Below, one piece after another: positions 7,721 through 15,269 of a DNA stretch of 64,000 nucleotides (position 1 is the first letter of the stretch; the number at the start of each line of letters is the position of its first letter). Origin of the DNA: Flavobacterium psychrophilum. GTDB lineage: Bacteria; Bacteroidota; Bacteroidia; Flavobacteriales; Flavobacteriaceae. Under the pieces are notes generated by a model, which saw nothing but the letters and a program-made list of their open reading frames with translations, did no database searches and was not told the DNA's origin. The DNA is taken from NCBI GenBank assembly GCA_945874225.1, contig CAMCFT010000008.1:62001-126000 (forward strand), given 5' to 3'. A program made the translations under genes and the position numbers.

Positions 7721-8884
7721 TTATTTGCTTGCAAACATCTTAACATCATTTTCGGAAATCTCGTTTCCGCCAAGAATGATTAATCGTTCCACCACGTTTC
7801 GTAATTCGCGAATGTTTCCAGTCCAATCGTATTCCTGCAATAATTTGATAGCCTTCGGTGAAAATTCTTTTACAGTATTTCCTTGTTCGGAAGCAATTTT
7901 TTCAGCAAAATGCGAAATCAACAACGGAATATCGTCTCTTCTTTCGTTAAGCGAAGGAACGTTAATCAGAATTACCGCTAGACGATGGTACAAATCCTCA
8001 CGGAACCGACCTTCGGCAATTTCTTTTTTCAAGTCTTTGTTGGTTGCCGCAACAACCCGAACATCAACTTTAATGTCTTTGTCAGCACCCACTCTGGTAA
8101 TTATATTTTCCTGCAAAGCACGCAACACTTTGGCTTGAGCCGAAAGACTCATATCGCCAATTTCATCTAGAAAAATGGTTCCTTTATCTGCCGCTTCAAA
8201 TTTTCCGGCACGGTCTTTCACCGCCGAGGTAAAAGCTCCTTTCACGTGACCAAACAATTCGCTTTCTATCAATTCGCTTGGAATGGCGGCACAATTCACT
8301 TCGATTAATGGAAAATTAGCTCTTTGGCTTTTTTCATGCAATTGATGAGCAACGAGTTCTTTTCCGGTTCCGTTTGGTCCCGTGATTAAAACTCTGGCTT
8401 CGGTTTGGGCTACTTTATCAATCATCAATTTGATGTGGTTGATAGGTTCGCTCTCGCCAATCATTTCGTAATTCTTGCTGACCTTTTTCTTTAGAATTTT
8501 GTTCTCAACCACAAGTTGTTTTTTGTCCAATGCATTGCGAACGGTATTCAATAACCGATTCAAATCTGGCGGTTTCGAGATATAATCAAAAGCGCCCAAA
8601 CGCATTGTTTGGATAGCAGTTTCCATATCGCCATGACCTGAAATCATTACCATTGGGATTTCCGGTTTAATTTTTTTGACCGCTTCAAGCACTTCGACAC
8701 CGTCCATTTTGGGCATTTTGATATCGCACAAAACAAGATCGTAGTCGTTATTTTTTATTTTTTCGAGTCCAGCAAGACCATCTTCAGCATCTTCAACCTG
8801 ATACGTGTCATTCTCTTCGGAAAGTATTTTTGTGAGTACTCTTCGAATAGCGGCTTCGTCTTCTATGATTAGTATTTTTGACAT
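7721..8884 (-). CDS. NtrC-type sigma-54 response regulator without DNA-binding domain
   Basis: 387 residues from the start MSKILIIEDE; the longer frame to 8920 begins in a dispersed repeat. The receiver domain carries Asp9, phospho-acceptor Asp54, Ser82 and Lys104. The AAA+ domain has Walker A GPNGTGKE (169-176), a sigma-54 contact loop GAFTSA (216-221, usual form GAFTGA), Walker B GTIFLDEIGD, and ends at ELRNVVERLIILGG. The protein stops about 15 residues later, where NtrC proteins normally continue into a Fis-type helix-turn-helix. It may thus activate sigma-54 polymerase from solution. No kinase is adjacent. Confidence 0.9.
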   Translation of the reverse strand: MSKILIIEDEAAIRRVLTKILSEENDTYQVEDAEDGLAGLEKIKNNDYDLVLCDIKMPKMDGVEVLEAVKKIKPEIPMVMISGHGDMETAIQTMRLGAFDYISKPPDLNRLLNTVRNALDKKQLVVENKILKKKVSKNYEMIGESEPINHIKLMIDKVAQTEARVLITGPNGTGKELVAHQLHEKSQRANFPLIEVNCAAIPSELIESELFGHVKGAFTSAVKDRAGKFEAADKGTIFLDEIGDMSLSAQAKVLRALQENIITRVGADKDIKVDVRVVAATNKDLKKEIAEGRFREDLYHRLAVILINVPSLNERRDDIPLLISHFAEKIASEQGNTVKEFSPKAIKLLQEYDWTGNIRELRNVVERLIILGGNEISENDVKMFASK

Positions 8885-8966
8885 AATATTATTTTTTTTG
8901 CCACGAAGGCACAAAGTCACAAAGTTTTTTATTTCGTAATTAAGAAGTAAGTTATTAAAAACCTAC

Positions 8967-9058
8967 TGCCCTAGCCCTGATGGAAGCGGCATCCCACGCT
9001 GTCATTGCGAGGCACGAAGCAATCAGCGTGGATATAGCGTACAGCAGGAAATAGCTCC
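8967..9058 (+). repeat. Dispersed repeat with inverted ends (copy 1)
   Basis: About 92 bases that recur, reverse-complemented and about 85% identical by eye, at 22532-22625. The core is bounded by ATCCCACGCT and AGCGTGGAT, an inverted repeat enclosing TGTCATTGCGAGGCACGAAG. Another common flavobacterial repeat (TCGACTGCGCTCAGGATGACG) follows at once. There is no reading frame inside. Confidence 0.75.
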
Positions 9059-9084
9059 TTCCTTCGACTGCGCTCAGGATGACG

Positions 9085-10401
9085 TTAATATTTTAACCAT
9101 TTATATAATTCTTTCCAAGTTGGTTTTTTGCCGTACATTAATATTCCCACTCGGTATATTTTTGCGGCAAACCAAACTACAAAAAAGAAGGTTCCGAAAA
9201 GTAAACTGATAGAAATAGCAAGTTGCCACCAAGGCACACCAAACGGAATTCGCATCAGCATCACGATGGGTGACGTAAGCGGAATCATTGAAAATACTGT
9301 AGCAATTGTCCCGTGCGGATCGTTGATGACAGTAAAAAAACCTATGTAAACGGCTAAAATTAATGGCATAATTATAGGCAAAAGAAACTGTTGCGAATCG
9401 GTTTCGTTGTCGACTGCAGCTCCAATGGAAGCATAGAATGAACTATATAAAAAGTAACCTCCTATGAAATAAATCACAAAACTTATAAGGATGGTCGCGA
9501 TAGGCAATCCCCATAATTCCTTGATGTACATTTGTGCGGTTCCGGCAAATTCCTGATGGGCATTTTGTATTATTGTGGGAGGAATTTTCGCTGCAGGACT
9601 GGCATCGATTCCTAAAAAAGCTGAAGCAGCAACCATTAAGGTCATACCGATGATGGCCCAAATAAAGAATTGCAGTAATCCTGCCAATGAAGTTCCAATG
9701 ATTTTTCCCATCATCAATTGGAATGGTTTAACTGAGGAAATGATGATTTCGACAATGCGATTTGTTTTTTCTTCGATAACGCTGCGCATTACCATATTGC
9801 CGTAAATAATGATAAACATCATAATGAGATAACCGAATGCTCCTCCAATGGCAATCTTAATTTCGTTGAGTCCTTTCAAACTTTCTTCACCGGAAGCTTT
9901 GGCTAAACTTATATTGACTTTGGCTTCGGCATTTTTTATGGCCAAGGTATCCAATTTGGCTTTTTCAAAATTGTCTTGGGTGAGTTTTTTCGAAATTACA
10001 TCCTGAACATTTTCAACAAATGAAATACTTGGACTTTCGTTAGAAATGAACTGGATTTTATTTTCCAAATCCTTGTAGTTAGTCACTTTTGGAATATAAA
10101 GCAAACCTTCGTAACTCTCCTTTGTGATACTGTCTTTGAGTGATTTTACATCAATTGATGACAAATCTTGGTAAATATATTCGGCATCCTTGCTATTCAA
10201 AGCTTTGAATTCATTAGCAAACAAACCATTTTCATCGTGAATGACAATTTTTTTGGTATCTGCTTTCATAGAGCTTAGATAGCCAACAAAAACGGCTATT
10301 CCCACAAAAAGCAATGGACTTAAAAAAGTCATTACTATGAATGATTTATTGCGGACTTTGGCAATAAATTCTCTTTTTATTATTAGTGAAATGATGCTCA
10401 T
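9085..10401 (-). CDS. ABC-2 type permease, NatB-like
   Basis: 438 residues. One membrane helix near the N-terminus (IVMTFLSPLLFVGIAVFVGYL) is followed by a large extracytoplasmic domain (about residues 50-185). Five or more helices lie in the C-terminal half, including the GNMVMRSVIEEKTNRIVEIIISSV segment typical of ABC-2/NatB (DUF3526-like) exporters. The ATPase gene lies upstream on the same strand, 114 bases away across a G/C-palindrome spacer. The pair resembles NatAB sodium exporters, but the substrate is not known. Confidence 0.87.
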   Translation of the reverse strand: MSIISLIIKREFIAKVRNKSFIVMTFLSPLLFVGIAVFVGYLSSMKADTKKIVIHDENGLFANEFKALNSKDAEYIYQDLSSIDVKSLKDSITKESYEGLLYIPKVTNYKDLENKIQFISNESPSISFVENVQDVISKKLTQDNFEKAKLDTLAIKNAEAKVNISLAKASGEESLKGLNEIKIAIGGAFGYLIMMFIIIYGNMVMRSVIEEKTNRIVEIIISSVKPFQLMMGKIIGTSLAGLLQFFIWAIIGMTLMVAASAFLGIDASPAAKIPPTIIQNAHQEFAGTAQMYIKELWGLPIATILISFVIYFIGGYFLYSSFYASIGAAVDNETDSQQFLLPIIMPLILAVYIGFFTVINDPHGTIATVFSMIPLTSPIVMLMRIPFGVPWWQLAISISLLFGTFFFVVWFAAKIYRVGILMYGKKPTWKELYKWLKY

Positions 10402-10409
10402 AAATAAAG

Positions 10410-10526
10410 CCCCCTATCCCCCAAAGGGGGAATTCCTATTAGGGTAAATAGGGTTTAAAATAATTATTATTTAATTACAATTTCTCGGTTTATCTCTTTG
10501 TCCCCCCTTTGGGGGCTAGGGGGCAC
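10410..10526. repeat. Pair of inverted G/C-rich palindromic repeats
   Basis: CCCCCTATCCCCCAAAGGGG (from 10410) and its inverted partner CCCCCCTTTGGGGGCTAGGG (from 10502) flank an AT-rich spacer. The second copy provides the last codons and stop of the ATPase gene (10516-10524). The same family (cccTTC/GAAggg or AAG/CTT cores) recurs at 23139-23166, 31530-31556, 58090 and 58855. Confidence 0.7.
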
Positions 10527-11439
10527 TAACTGCTTGAATGAAAATATCGGTCACACTAGGGATTTTCTCCATAAAATGGGTTACTTGTCCTCTTTGCACA
10601 AGAACATTTAATAATTCATTTGGAGTTGCATTTCCCAGTTGGATTTCGAGTTTTAATTCATTGTTTAATGATTTAAAATTCGTCTGACCCACTTTGAATT
10701 TCTGAGTAATATCATACATTAAACCTTCAACATTATCAGATAAAATCCCAACTTCAAAACTATTGGTTCTGAATTTTCGTTTCACATCGTCTAATCTTCC
10801 TTCGATGAGTTTGTTCGATTTATGAATTAAGGCTATATGGTCACACAATTCTTCAACGCTTTCCATCCTATGTGTAGAGAAAATTATGGTAGAACCCTGA
10901 TTTCTCAATTCCAGAATTTCGTCTTTAATTACATTTGCATTTACAGGATCAAAACCGGAAAAAGGTTCATCAAAAATCAATAATTTCGGCTTGTGCAAAA
11001 CGCAAACCACAAACTGAACTTTTTGTGCCATTCCTTTAGAAAGCTCTTGGATTTTTCTGTTCCACCAACCTTGAATTCCCAGTCTTTCGAACCAATATTC
11101 AAGTTGTTTTTTGGCTTCTGAATGTGAAAGTCCTTTCATTTGTGCCAAATACAGACATTGCTCTCCCACTTTCATAGTTTTATACAAACCACGCTCTTCA
11201 GGTAAATATCCTATTTGTTGAATATGTTTTGGACTTAGCCTCTCGCCGTCGAGTATAATTTCGCCACTATCTGGCATTGTAATTTGATTGATAATACGGA
11301 TAAGTGATGTTTTTCCGGCACCATTTGGACCTAAAAGCCCATAAATACTACCTTTGGGAACGGTAAGAGAAACTTCATTAAGGGCAACGTAATCACCGTA
11401 TTTCTTGACAACATTTTTTACTTCAAGTATATTACTCAT
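10516..11439 (-). CDS. ABC transporter ATP-binding protein, NatA-like
   Basis: 307 residues. Walker A GLLGPNGAGKTS (about residues 33-44), Q-loop (IGYLPEERGLYKTMKVGEQ), signature LSKGMAQKVQ, Walker B LLIFDEPFSGFD and the H-loop STHRM are all intact. A C-terminal extension of about 90 residues is typical of NatA-like exporters. The last residues (VSAP and stop) are encoded by a G/C palindromic repeat, so the original C-terminus may have differed slightly. The permease gene follows; together they form one exporter. Confidence 0.9.
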   Translation of the reverse strand: MSNILEVKNVVKKYGDYVALNEVSLTVPKGSIYGLLGPNGAGKTSLIRIINQITMPDSGEIILDGERLSPKHIQQIGYLPEERGLYKTMKVGEQCLYLAQMKGLSHSEAKKQLEYWFERLGIQGWWNRKIQELSKGMAQKVQFVVCVLHKPKLLIFDEPFSGFDPVNANVIKDEILELRNQGSTIIFSTHRMESVEELCDHIALIHKSNKLIEGRLDDVKRKFRTNSFEVGILSDNVEGLMYDITQKFKVGQTNFKSLNNELKLEIQLGNATPNELLNVLVQRGQVTHFMEKIPSVTDIFIQAVSAP

Positions 11440-11530
11440 ACTGATTTTTTGATTTTATTTCGTCTGCCTGCCTATCGGCCTCGGGTTTGTAAAAATAGAA
11501 AAATAGTGCTAATAAGGTGTTAAATAAAAC

Positions 11531-11563
11531 AAAAAAACCCACCCTTGTTTTCACAAGGATGGG
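11531..11563 (-). terminator. Intrinsic terminator of dnaJ
   Basis: On the minus strand the stem CCCATCCTTGT pairs with ACAAGGGTGGG around a GAAA loop, followed by seven T residues. It lies 22 bases after the dnaJ stop. Confidence 0.85.
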
Positions 11564-11584
11564 AAAAATTCACATAATTAAAAA

Positions 11585-12703
11585 TTATGAGAACATATCT
11601 TTAACTTTTTCAAAAAAGGACTTATCACTTTTTTCAGGATTTGGAATAAAATTCTCGTTTTCGAGATTGCTTTCAAAAAACTGTTTTTGTTCTTTATTTA
11701 ACGTTTTTGGAGTCCACACATTCACATGAACTAACAAATCTCCGTTACCATATCCGTTGATGTTTGGAATTCCTTTTCCTTTTAATCTCAGGATTTTTCC
11801 GGACTGAATTCCTTCTTCTAGTTTTATTCTCACTTTTCCGTTGATGGCTTCAATATCTTTTGATATTCCAAGAACCGCTTCAGAGAAGCTGATGTACAAA
11901 TCAAAATGTAAATTTTCGCCTTCACGTTTCAGAAATTCGTGTTCAATTTCTTCGATAGCAACAATTAAATCACCAGGAACACTGTTTCCAGGAGCATCAT
12001 TCCCTTTATTGGAAACTTTCAATTGCATTCCGTCAACTACACCTGCAGGGATTTTTATAGCTACAGTTTCATCTTCCAGAATCATTCCTTGAGAATCTGC
12101 TTCCGAAGGTTTTTTGTCTAATATTTGACCTGAACCTCCACAAGTTGGACACGTTGATGCGGATTGCATTCGTCCCAAAATCGTATTGGTCACTCGCATT
12201 ACTTGCCCTTGACCATTACAGGTCGAACAGGTTTTATAGGATACTCCTGGAGCTTGAACTTTACGTTTTACTTTTACTTTTTTCTCAACTCCGTTTGCAA
12301 TTTCCTCAAGAGTAAGTTTTACTTTGATACGAAGGTTGCTTCCTTTTACGCGACGAGAACCTCCGCCTCCGCCTCCAAAACCTCCGCCTCCGCCAAAAGC
12401 GCTTCCGAAAATATCTCCAAACTGACTAAAAATATCATCCATATTCATATGACCACCTCCGCCATAACCACCACCTCCATTGTCAAAAGCTTGATGACCA
12501 TATTGATCATATTTGGCTTTTTTATTTGGATCACTAAGCACTTCATAAGCTTCAGCAGCTAATTTGAATTTTTCCTCCGCAGCCGCATTCCCAGGATTTT
12601 TGTCAGGGTGAAACTCTAACGCTTTTTTTCTGTACGCTTTTTTTATTTCGGCAGCATCGGCATTTTTGGTAATACCAAGTATTTCGTAAAAATCTTTTTT
12701 CAT
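11585..12703 (-). CDS. dnaJ: Chaperone DnaJ
   Basis: 372 residues from [10 protein letters not shown]; the longer frame to 12754 runs into a dispersed repeat. The J domain has the HPD motif (FHPDKNP), then a Gly/Phe-rich stretch (about residues 72-115, many GGGG runs) and C-terminal substrate-binding domains. The zinc region has only two CxxCxGxG motifs (CSTCNGQG and CPTCGGSG), where canonical DnaJ has four; so only one zinc site is possible. It co-chaperones DnaK, with GrpE encoded 78 bases upstream on the same strand. Confidence 0.96.
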   Translation of the reverse strand: MKKDFYEILGITKNADAAEIKKAYRKKALEFHPDKNPGNAAAEEKFKLAAEAYEVLSDPNKKAKYDQYGHQAFDNGGGGYGGGGHMNMDDIFSQFGDIFGSAFGGGGGFGGGGGGSRRVKGSNLRIKVKLTLEEIANGVEKKVKVKRKVQAPGVSYKTCSTCNGQGQVMRVTNTILGRMQSASTCPTCGGSGQILDKKPSEADSQGMILEDETVAIKIPAGVVDGMQLKVSNKGNDAPGNSVPGDLIVAIEEIEHEFLKREGENLHFDLYISFSEAVLGISKDIEAINGKVRIKLEEGIQSGKILRLKGKGIPNINGYGNGDLLVHVNVWTPKTLNKEQKQFFESNLENENFIPNPEKSDKSFFEKVKDMFS

Positions 12704-12721
12704 TTTATAATTTAGGATTTG

Positions 12722-12771
12722 CCCTTCGTCTCTCAACTTCGCTCGAGATGACACGCTCAGGGTGACATTGT
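12722..12771. repeat. Dispersed repeat between grpE and dnaJ
   Basis: A diverged member of the family with cores resembling GCGCTCGGGATGACGTGCTC, also at 9059-9084, 27278-27322 and 55897-55937. It lies inside the grpE-dnaJ operon spacer, and the rejected N-terminal extension of dnaJ is translated repeat. Confidence 0.55.
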
Positions 12772-12781
12772 GATTTAGGAA

Positions 12782-13381
12782 TTAATTTCCAATTACAACC
12801 TTTGGAAAACGAATAATTTTGTCGCCCAATTTGTATCCTTTTTCTATTACATCAACAATTTTCCCTTTCATCTTAGGAGATGAAGCTGGGATTTGAGTAA
12901 TTGCTTCGGCAAAATCAGCATCAAAAGCGTCTCCTGCTTTTATTTCAACTTCTTCTAAACCTTTCGAAACTAAAGTATTTTTTAATTTTTCCTGAATGAG
13001 TTCTACACCCTGAATTAAGATGTTATCATCTGTCTTTTTAATCTCAGCTAACGCTCTGTCAAAATCATCCATAACAGGAAGCATAGCAAGCAATACTTCT
13101 TGGTTTGCAGTTTTAAACAACTCGATACGTTCCCTTGCAGTTCTTCGCTTGTAATTTTCAAACTCGGCAAATAATCGCAGGAATTTGTCTTTTTCGGAGG
13201 CTAAATCTTGAGTTAATTGCTCTTCTCTAGATATTTCCTCTACTCGTTCTTCGATTGTTGCGTCTAAGGCATCGGAATTAATTTCATTGTTTTCAATTGG
13301 AGTTTGATCAACAATTTCGTCGTTTAGCGTGTTTTCAGTCGTCATTCTTGTATTATTTTTAAAAAAATTCTTAAACTTCAT
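12782..13381 (-). CDS. grpE: Nucleotide exchange factor GrpE
   Basis: 199 residues. An acidic N-terminus leads into the long helical coiled coil (EEISREEQLTQDLASEKDKFLRL) with the conserved motif FAEFENYKRRTARER. The C-terminal beta domain carries GDAFDADFAEAI and ends KGYKLGDKIIRFPKVVIGN, as in the family. GrpE releases ADP from DnaK. A second possible start is Met13 (13345, MTTENTLND); the predicted transcription start near 13397 permits either. Upstream of dnaJ on the same strand, as in other heat-shock operons. Confidence 0.95.
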   Translation of the reverse strand: MKFKNFFKNNTRMTTENTLNDEIVDQTPIENNEINSDALDATIEERVEEISREEQLTQDLASEKDKFLRLFAEFENYKRRTARERIELFKTANQEVLLAMLPVMDDFDRALAEIKKTDDNILIQGVELIQEKLKNTLVSKGLEEVEIKAGDAFDADFAEAITQIPASSPKMKGKIVDVIEKGYKLGDKIIRFPKVVIGN

Positions 13382-13403
13382 TTTTATTCTTTTCTATTGA
13401 TTG

Positions 13404-13435
13404 CAAAAGTACTGCCAAATCTTTTAAAATGTCAA
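13404..13435 (-). promoter_or_regulatory. Predicted grpE-dnaJ promoter
   Basis: On the minus strand TTG (13433-13435), 21 bases, TACTTTTG (13404-13411). The -7 box fits TANNTTTG and the spacing is at the long end of the normal range. The start codon at 13381 lies about 16 bases past the expected RNA start. Confidence 0.55.
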
Positions 13436-13664
13436 ATTGTCACTATTAATTATTAAGATTTGATTTTGATTCATCGGGTTGTGATTTCTAATTAAAAAAA
13501 TCTGTCCTCCTGTCGAAATGAAAATTTAATATAATTTTAAGACTATCACGTTTTAGTTTGCATAAATTTGTAAAGATAAAAAATCTGGATATAGATTTTA
13601 AAAACAAACTTAAAGGTTAGGCTCTGGACTTTAAATTATTATTAATTCACAATGTATTATATTT

Positions 13665-13698
13665 AAAAAAAGCTTCGTTTAGTAAACGAAGCTTTTTT
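13665..13698. terminator. Strong bidirectional terminator hairpin
   Basis: A perfect stem AAAAAAGCTTCGTTTA / TAAACGAAGCTTTTTT with only a few loop bases, flanked by A and T runs. It ends the DUF4442 transcript on the minus strand. The 230 bases between it and the grpE promoter hold nothing I can identify. Confidence 0.88.
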
Positions 13699-13721
13699 TG
13701 TTTGATTCATTAAATAGATAA

Positions 13722-14180
13722 TTAACCCAATTTTATTCTGACGCTCCATTCAAAATCCATTTCGGATACTTGTTCCCCTTTTTCGTTGGTTCCAATGGAT
13801 TTCATCCAAAATGTTTGTCCTTCCTTAGTGGATATCGCTTCTTGAATGGCTTGTTCTGCCACATGACCGTCATTGCATACGAAAGTAATTTTTCCTGTAG
13901 CTTTTTTAGTGAAATTTCCTTTATTATTAGCCACTAACATCGAAATATTCTTGCCACTTATTTGAATATAATTCATAACCAAAGCTCCTGTCGATAGTTC
14001 CGCAGCCATAGCTTGAACAGCAAAATAAATTGAGTTAAACGGATTCTGGTTAATCCAGCGGTGTTTCACCGTCACCACACATTTAGTATCATCAATATGT
14101 TTTACCCTGACTCCACATATAAATGCCGATGGCAATTTAAAAAACAGAAATTTATTGAGCTTAGATACCGAAATTTTCAT
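13722..14180 (-). CDS. DUF4442 hotdog-fold protein
   Basis: 152 residues. The pattern fits DUF4442, a hotdog-fold family related to acyl-CoA thioesterases: RVKHIDDTKCVVTVKHRW-NPFNSIYFAVQAMAAELSTG, then strands ISMLVANNKGNFTKKATGKITFVC. The family places NP-x(5)-F-x(3)-Q-x(3)-AE near the active site. No signal or membrane segment. It stands alone, with a strong terminator behind it. Thioesterase activity is inferred from fold only. Confidence 0.78.
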   Translation of the reverse strand: MKISVSKLNKFLFFKLPSAFICGVRVKHIDDTKCVVTVKHRWINQNPFNSIYFAVQAMAAELSTGALVMNYIQISGKNISMLVANNKGNFTKKATGKITFVCNDGHVAEQAIQEAISTKEGQTFWMKSIGTNEKGEQVSEMDFEWSVRIKLG

Positions 14181-14377
14181 TTTTAAAGATTTAGTTTATG
14201 TAAAAATAATAAATAATACCCATAAAATTTATGGAACAACTCAATTTTATTAAAACGCATACAATCCTAGTATTCTAGGCAGTTTAAGCCCAAATAGCAG
14301 CACCCACATTAAATTTAAAATGTTAATATATTGTTAATATATACTACTATGTGATACAAGATACTGTCTTTTAGATA

Positions 14378-14385
14378 TATATTTG
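14378..14385 (+). promoter_or_regulatory. Likely -7 box for the DUF4870 gene
   Basis: TATATTTG matches TANNTTTG and lies 29 bases before the start codon. No clear TTG is found at the -33 distance. Confidence 0.4.
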
Positions 14386-14414
14386 CATAAGAAATTACTA
14401 TATACTTTTACACT

Positions 14415-14870
14415 ATGGAAACAACGAACGAAAAAAACCTGGCAACATTTACACATTTGAGTACATTGAGTCAATATTGCATCCCGTTTGGGAATTATAT
14501 TTTTCCAATATTGATTTGGAGCACCAATAAAGACAAATCGGAATTTGTGGATTTTAACGGAAAGCAAGTGCTTAACTTTCAATTGAGTATGTTATTGTAC
14601 TCCTTAGTACTAGCAATGATTGCTATTCCCATTTTCATAATCACTGTTTTTAGCAATATTCCTTTAAATACTATAATGAATGACCAGGACTTTGTTGTGA
14701 ATCATTTTAGTATAGAAAATATAACTGGAATTGTAATAGTTGCACTAATCGCCATTTTTATATTTGTTGGACTGAAAGTTGCGGAGTTTTTCCTTATTAT
14801 ATATGCGGCAGTAAAAGCATCGAATGGAGAAAAGTACAAGTATCCGCTGACGATACCATTTATAAAATAA
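14415..14870 (+). CDS. DUF4870 membrane protein
   Basis: 151 residues with three to four hydrophobic helices (about residues 25-38, 55-80, 105-140). The DUF4870 signature is visible: an N-terminal THLSTLSQYCIPFGNYIFPILIW, the FVDFNGKQVLNFQLS motif, and a C-terminal VKASNGEKYKYPL-IPFIK. Members are small inner-membrane proteins of unknown function, often found beside PspC-type genes, as here. The gene is 64 bases upstream of the PadR regulator and may share its transcript. Confidence 0.85.
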   Translation: METTNEKNLATFTHLSTLSQYCIPFGNYIFPILIWSTNKDKSEFVDFNGKQVLNFQLSMLLYSLVLAMIAIPIFIITVFSNIPLNTIMNDQDFVVNHFSIENITGIVIVALIAIFIFVGLKVAEFFLIIYAAVKASNGEKYKYPLTIPFIK

Positions 14871-14934
14871 TCATCATCAAATTAATCAAAAAATGAACAG
14901 TTTAATTTAATCAAAAAAAACAAAAAAAAGAATC

Positions 14935-15267
14935 ATGAACATTGAAAACACAAAAGCCCAAATGCGCAAAGGTGTTCTTGAGTTTTGCATCTTGTCAGTT
15001 ATAAAAGACAAAGAAGCATACACTTCAGAAATATTAGACACTTTGAAAAACGCAAAATTACTAGTTGTGGAGGGAACGGTTTATCCGCTGCTCACCCGAT
15101 TAAAAAATGACGGATTACTCAACTACCGTTGGGAAGAATCATTATCTGGTCCACCAAGAAAATATTATGAACTAACCGAAATTGGACAAACTTTTTTAAA
15201 CGAATTAAATGGCACCTGGACTGAATTGTCTGATGCAGTAAATCTAATCACCAAACAAAAACTATAG
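14935..15267 (+). CDS. PadR-family transcriptional regulator
   Basis: 110 residues, the short PadR form without the long C-terminal domain. The winged-helix signature is clear: KGVLEFCILSVIKDKEAYTSEI, VEGTVYPLLTRLKNDGLL, then SGPPRKYYELTEIGQTFLNEL. It lies 2 bases before the PspC gene, so it almost certainly controls its own operon as a repressor. The inducing signal is not evident. Confidence 0.92.
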   Translation: MNIENTKAQMRKGVLEFCILSVIKDKEAYTSEILDTLKNAKLLVVEGTVYPLLTRLKNDGLLNYRWEESLSGPPRKYYELTEIGQTFLNELNGTWTELSDAVNLITKQKL

Positions 15268-15269
15268 TC

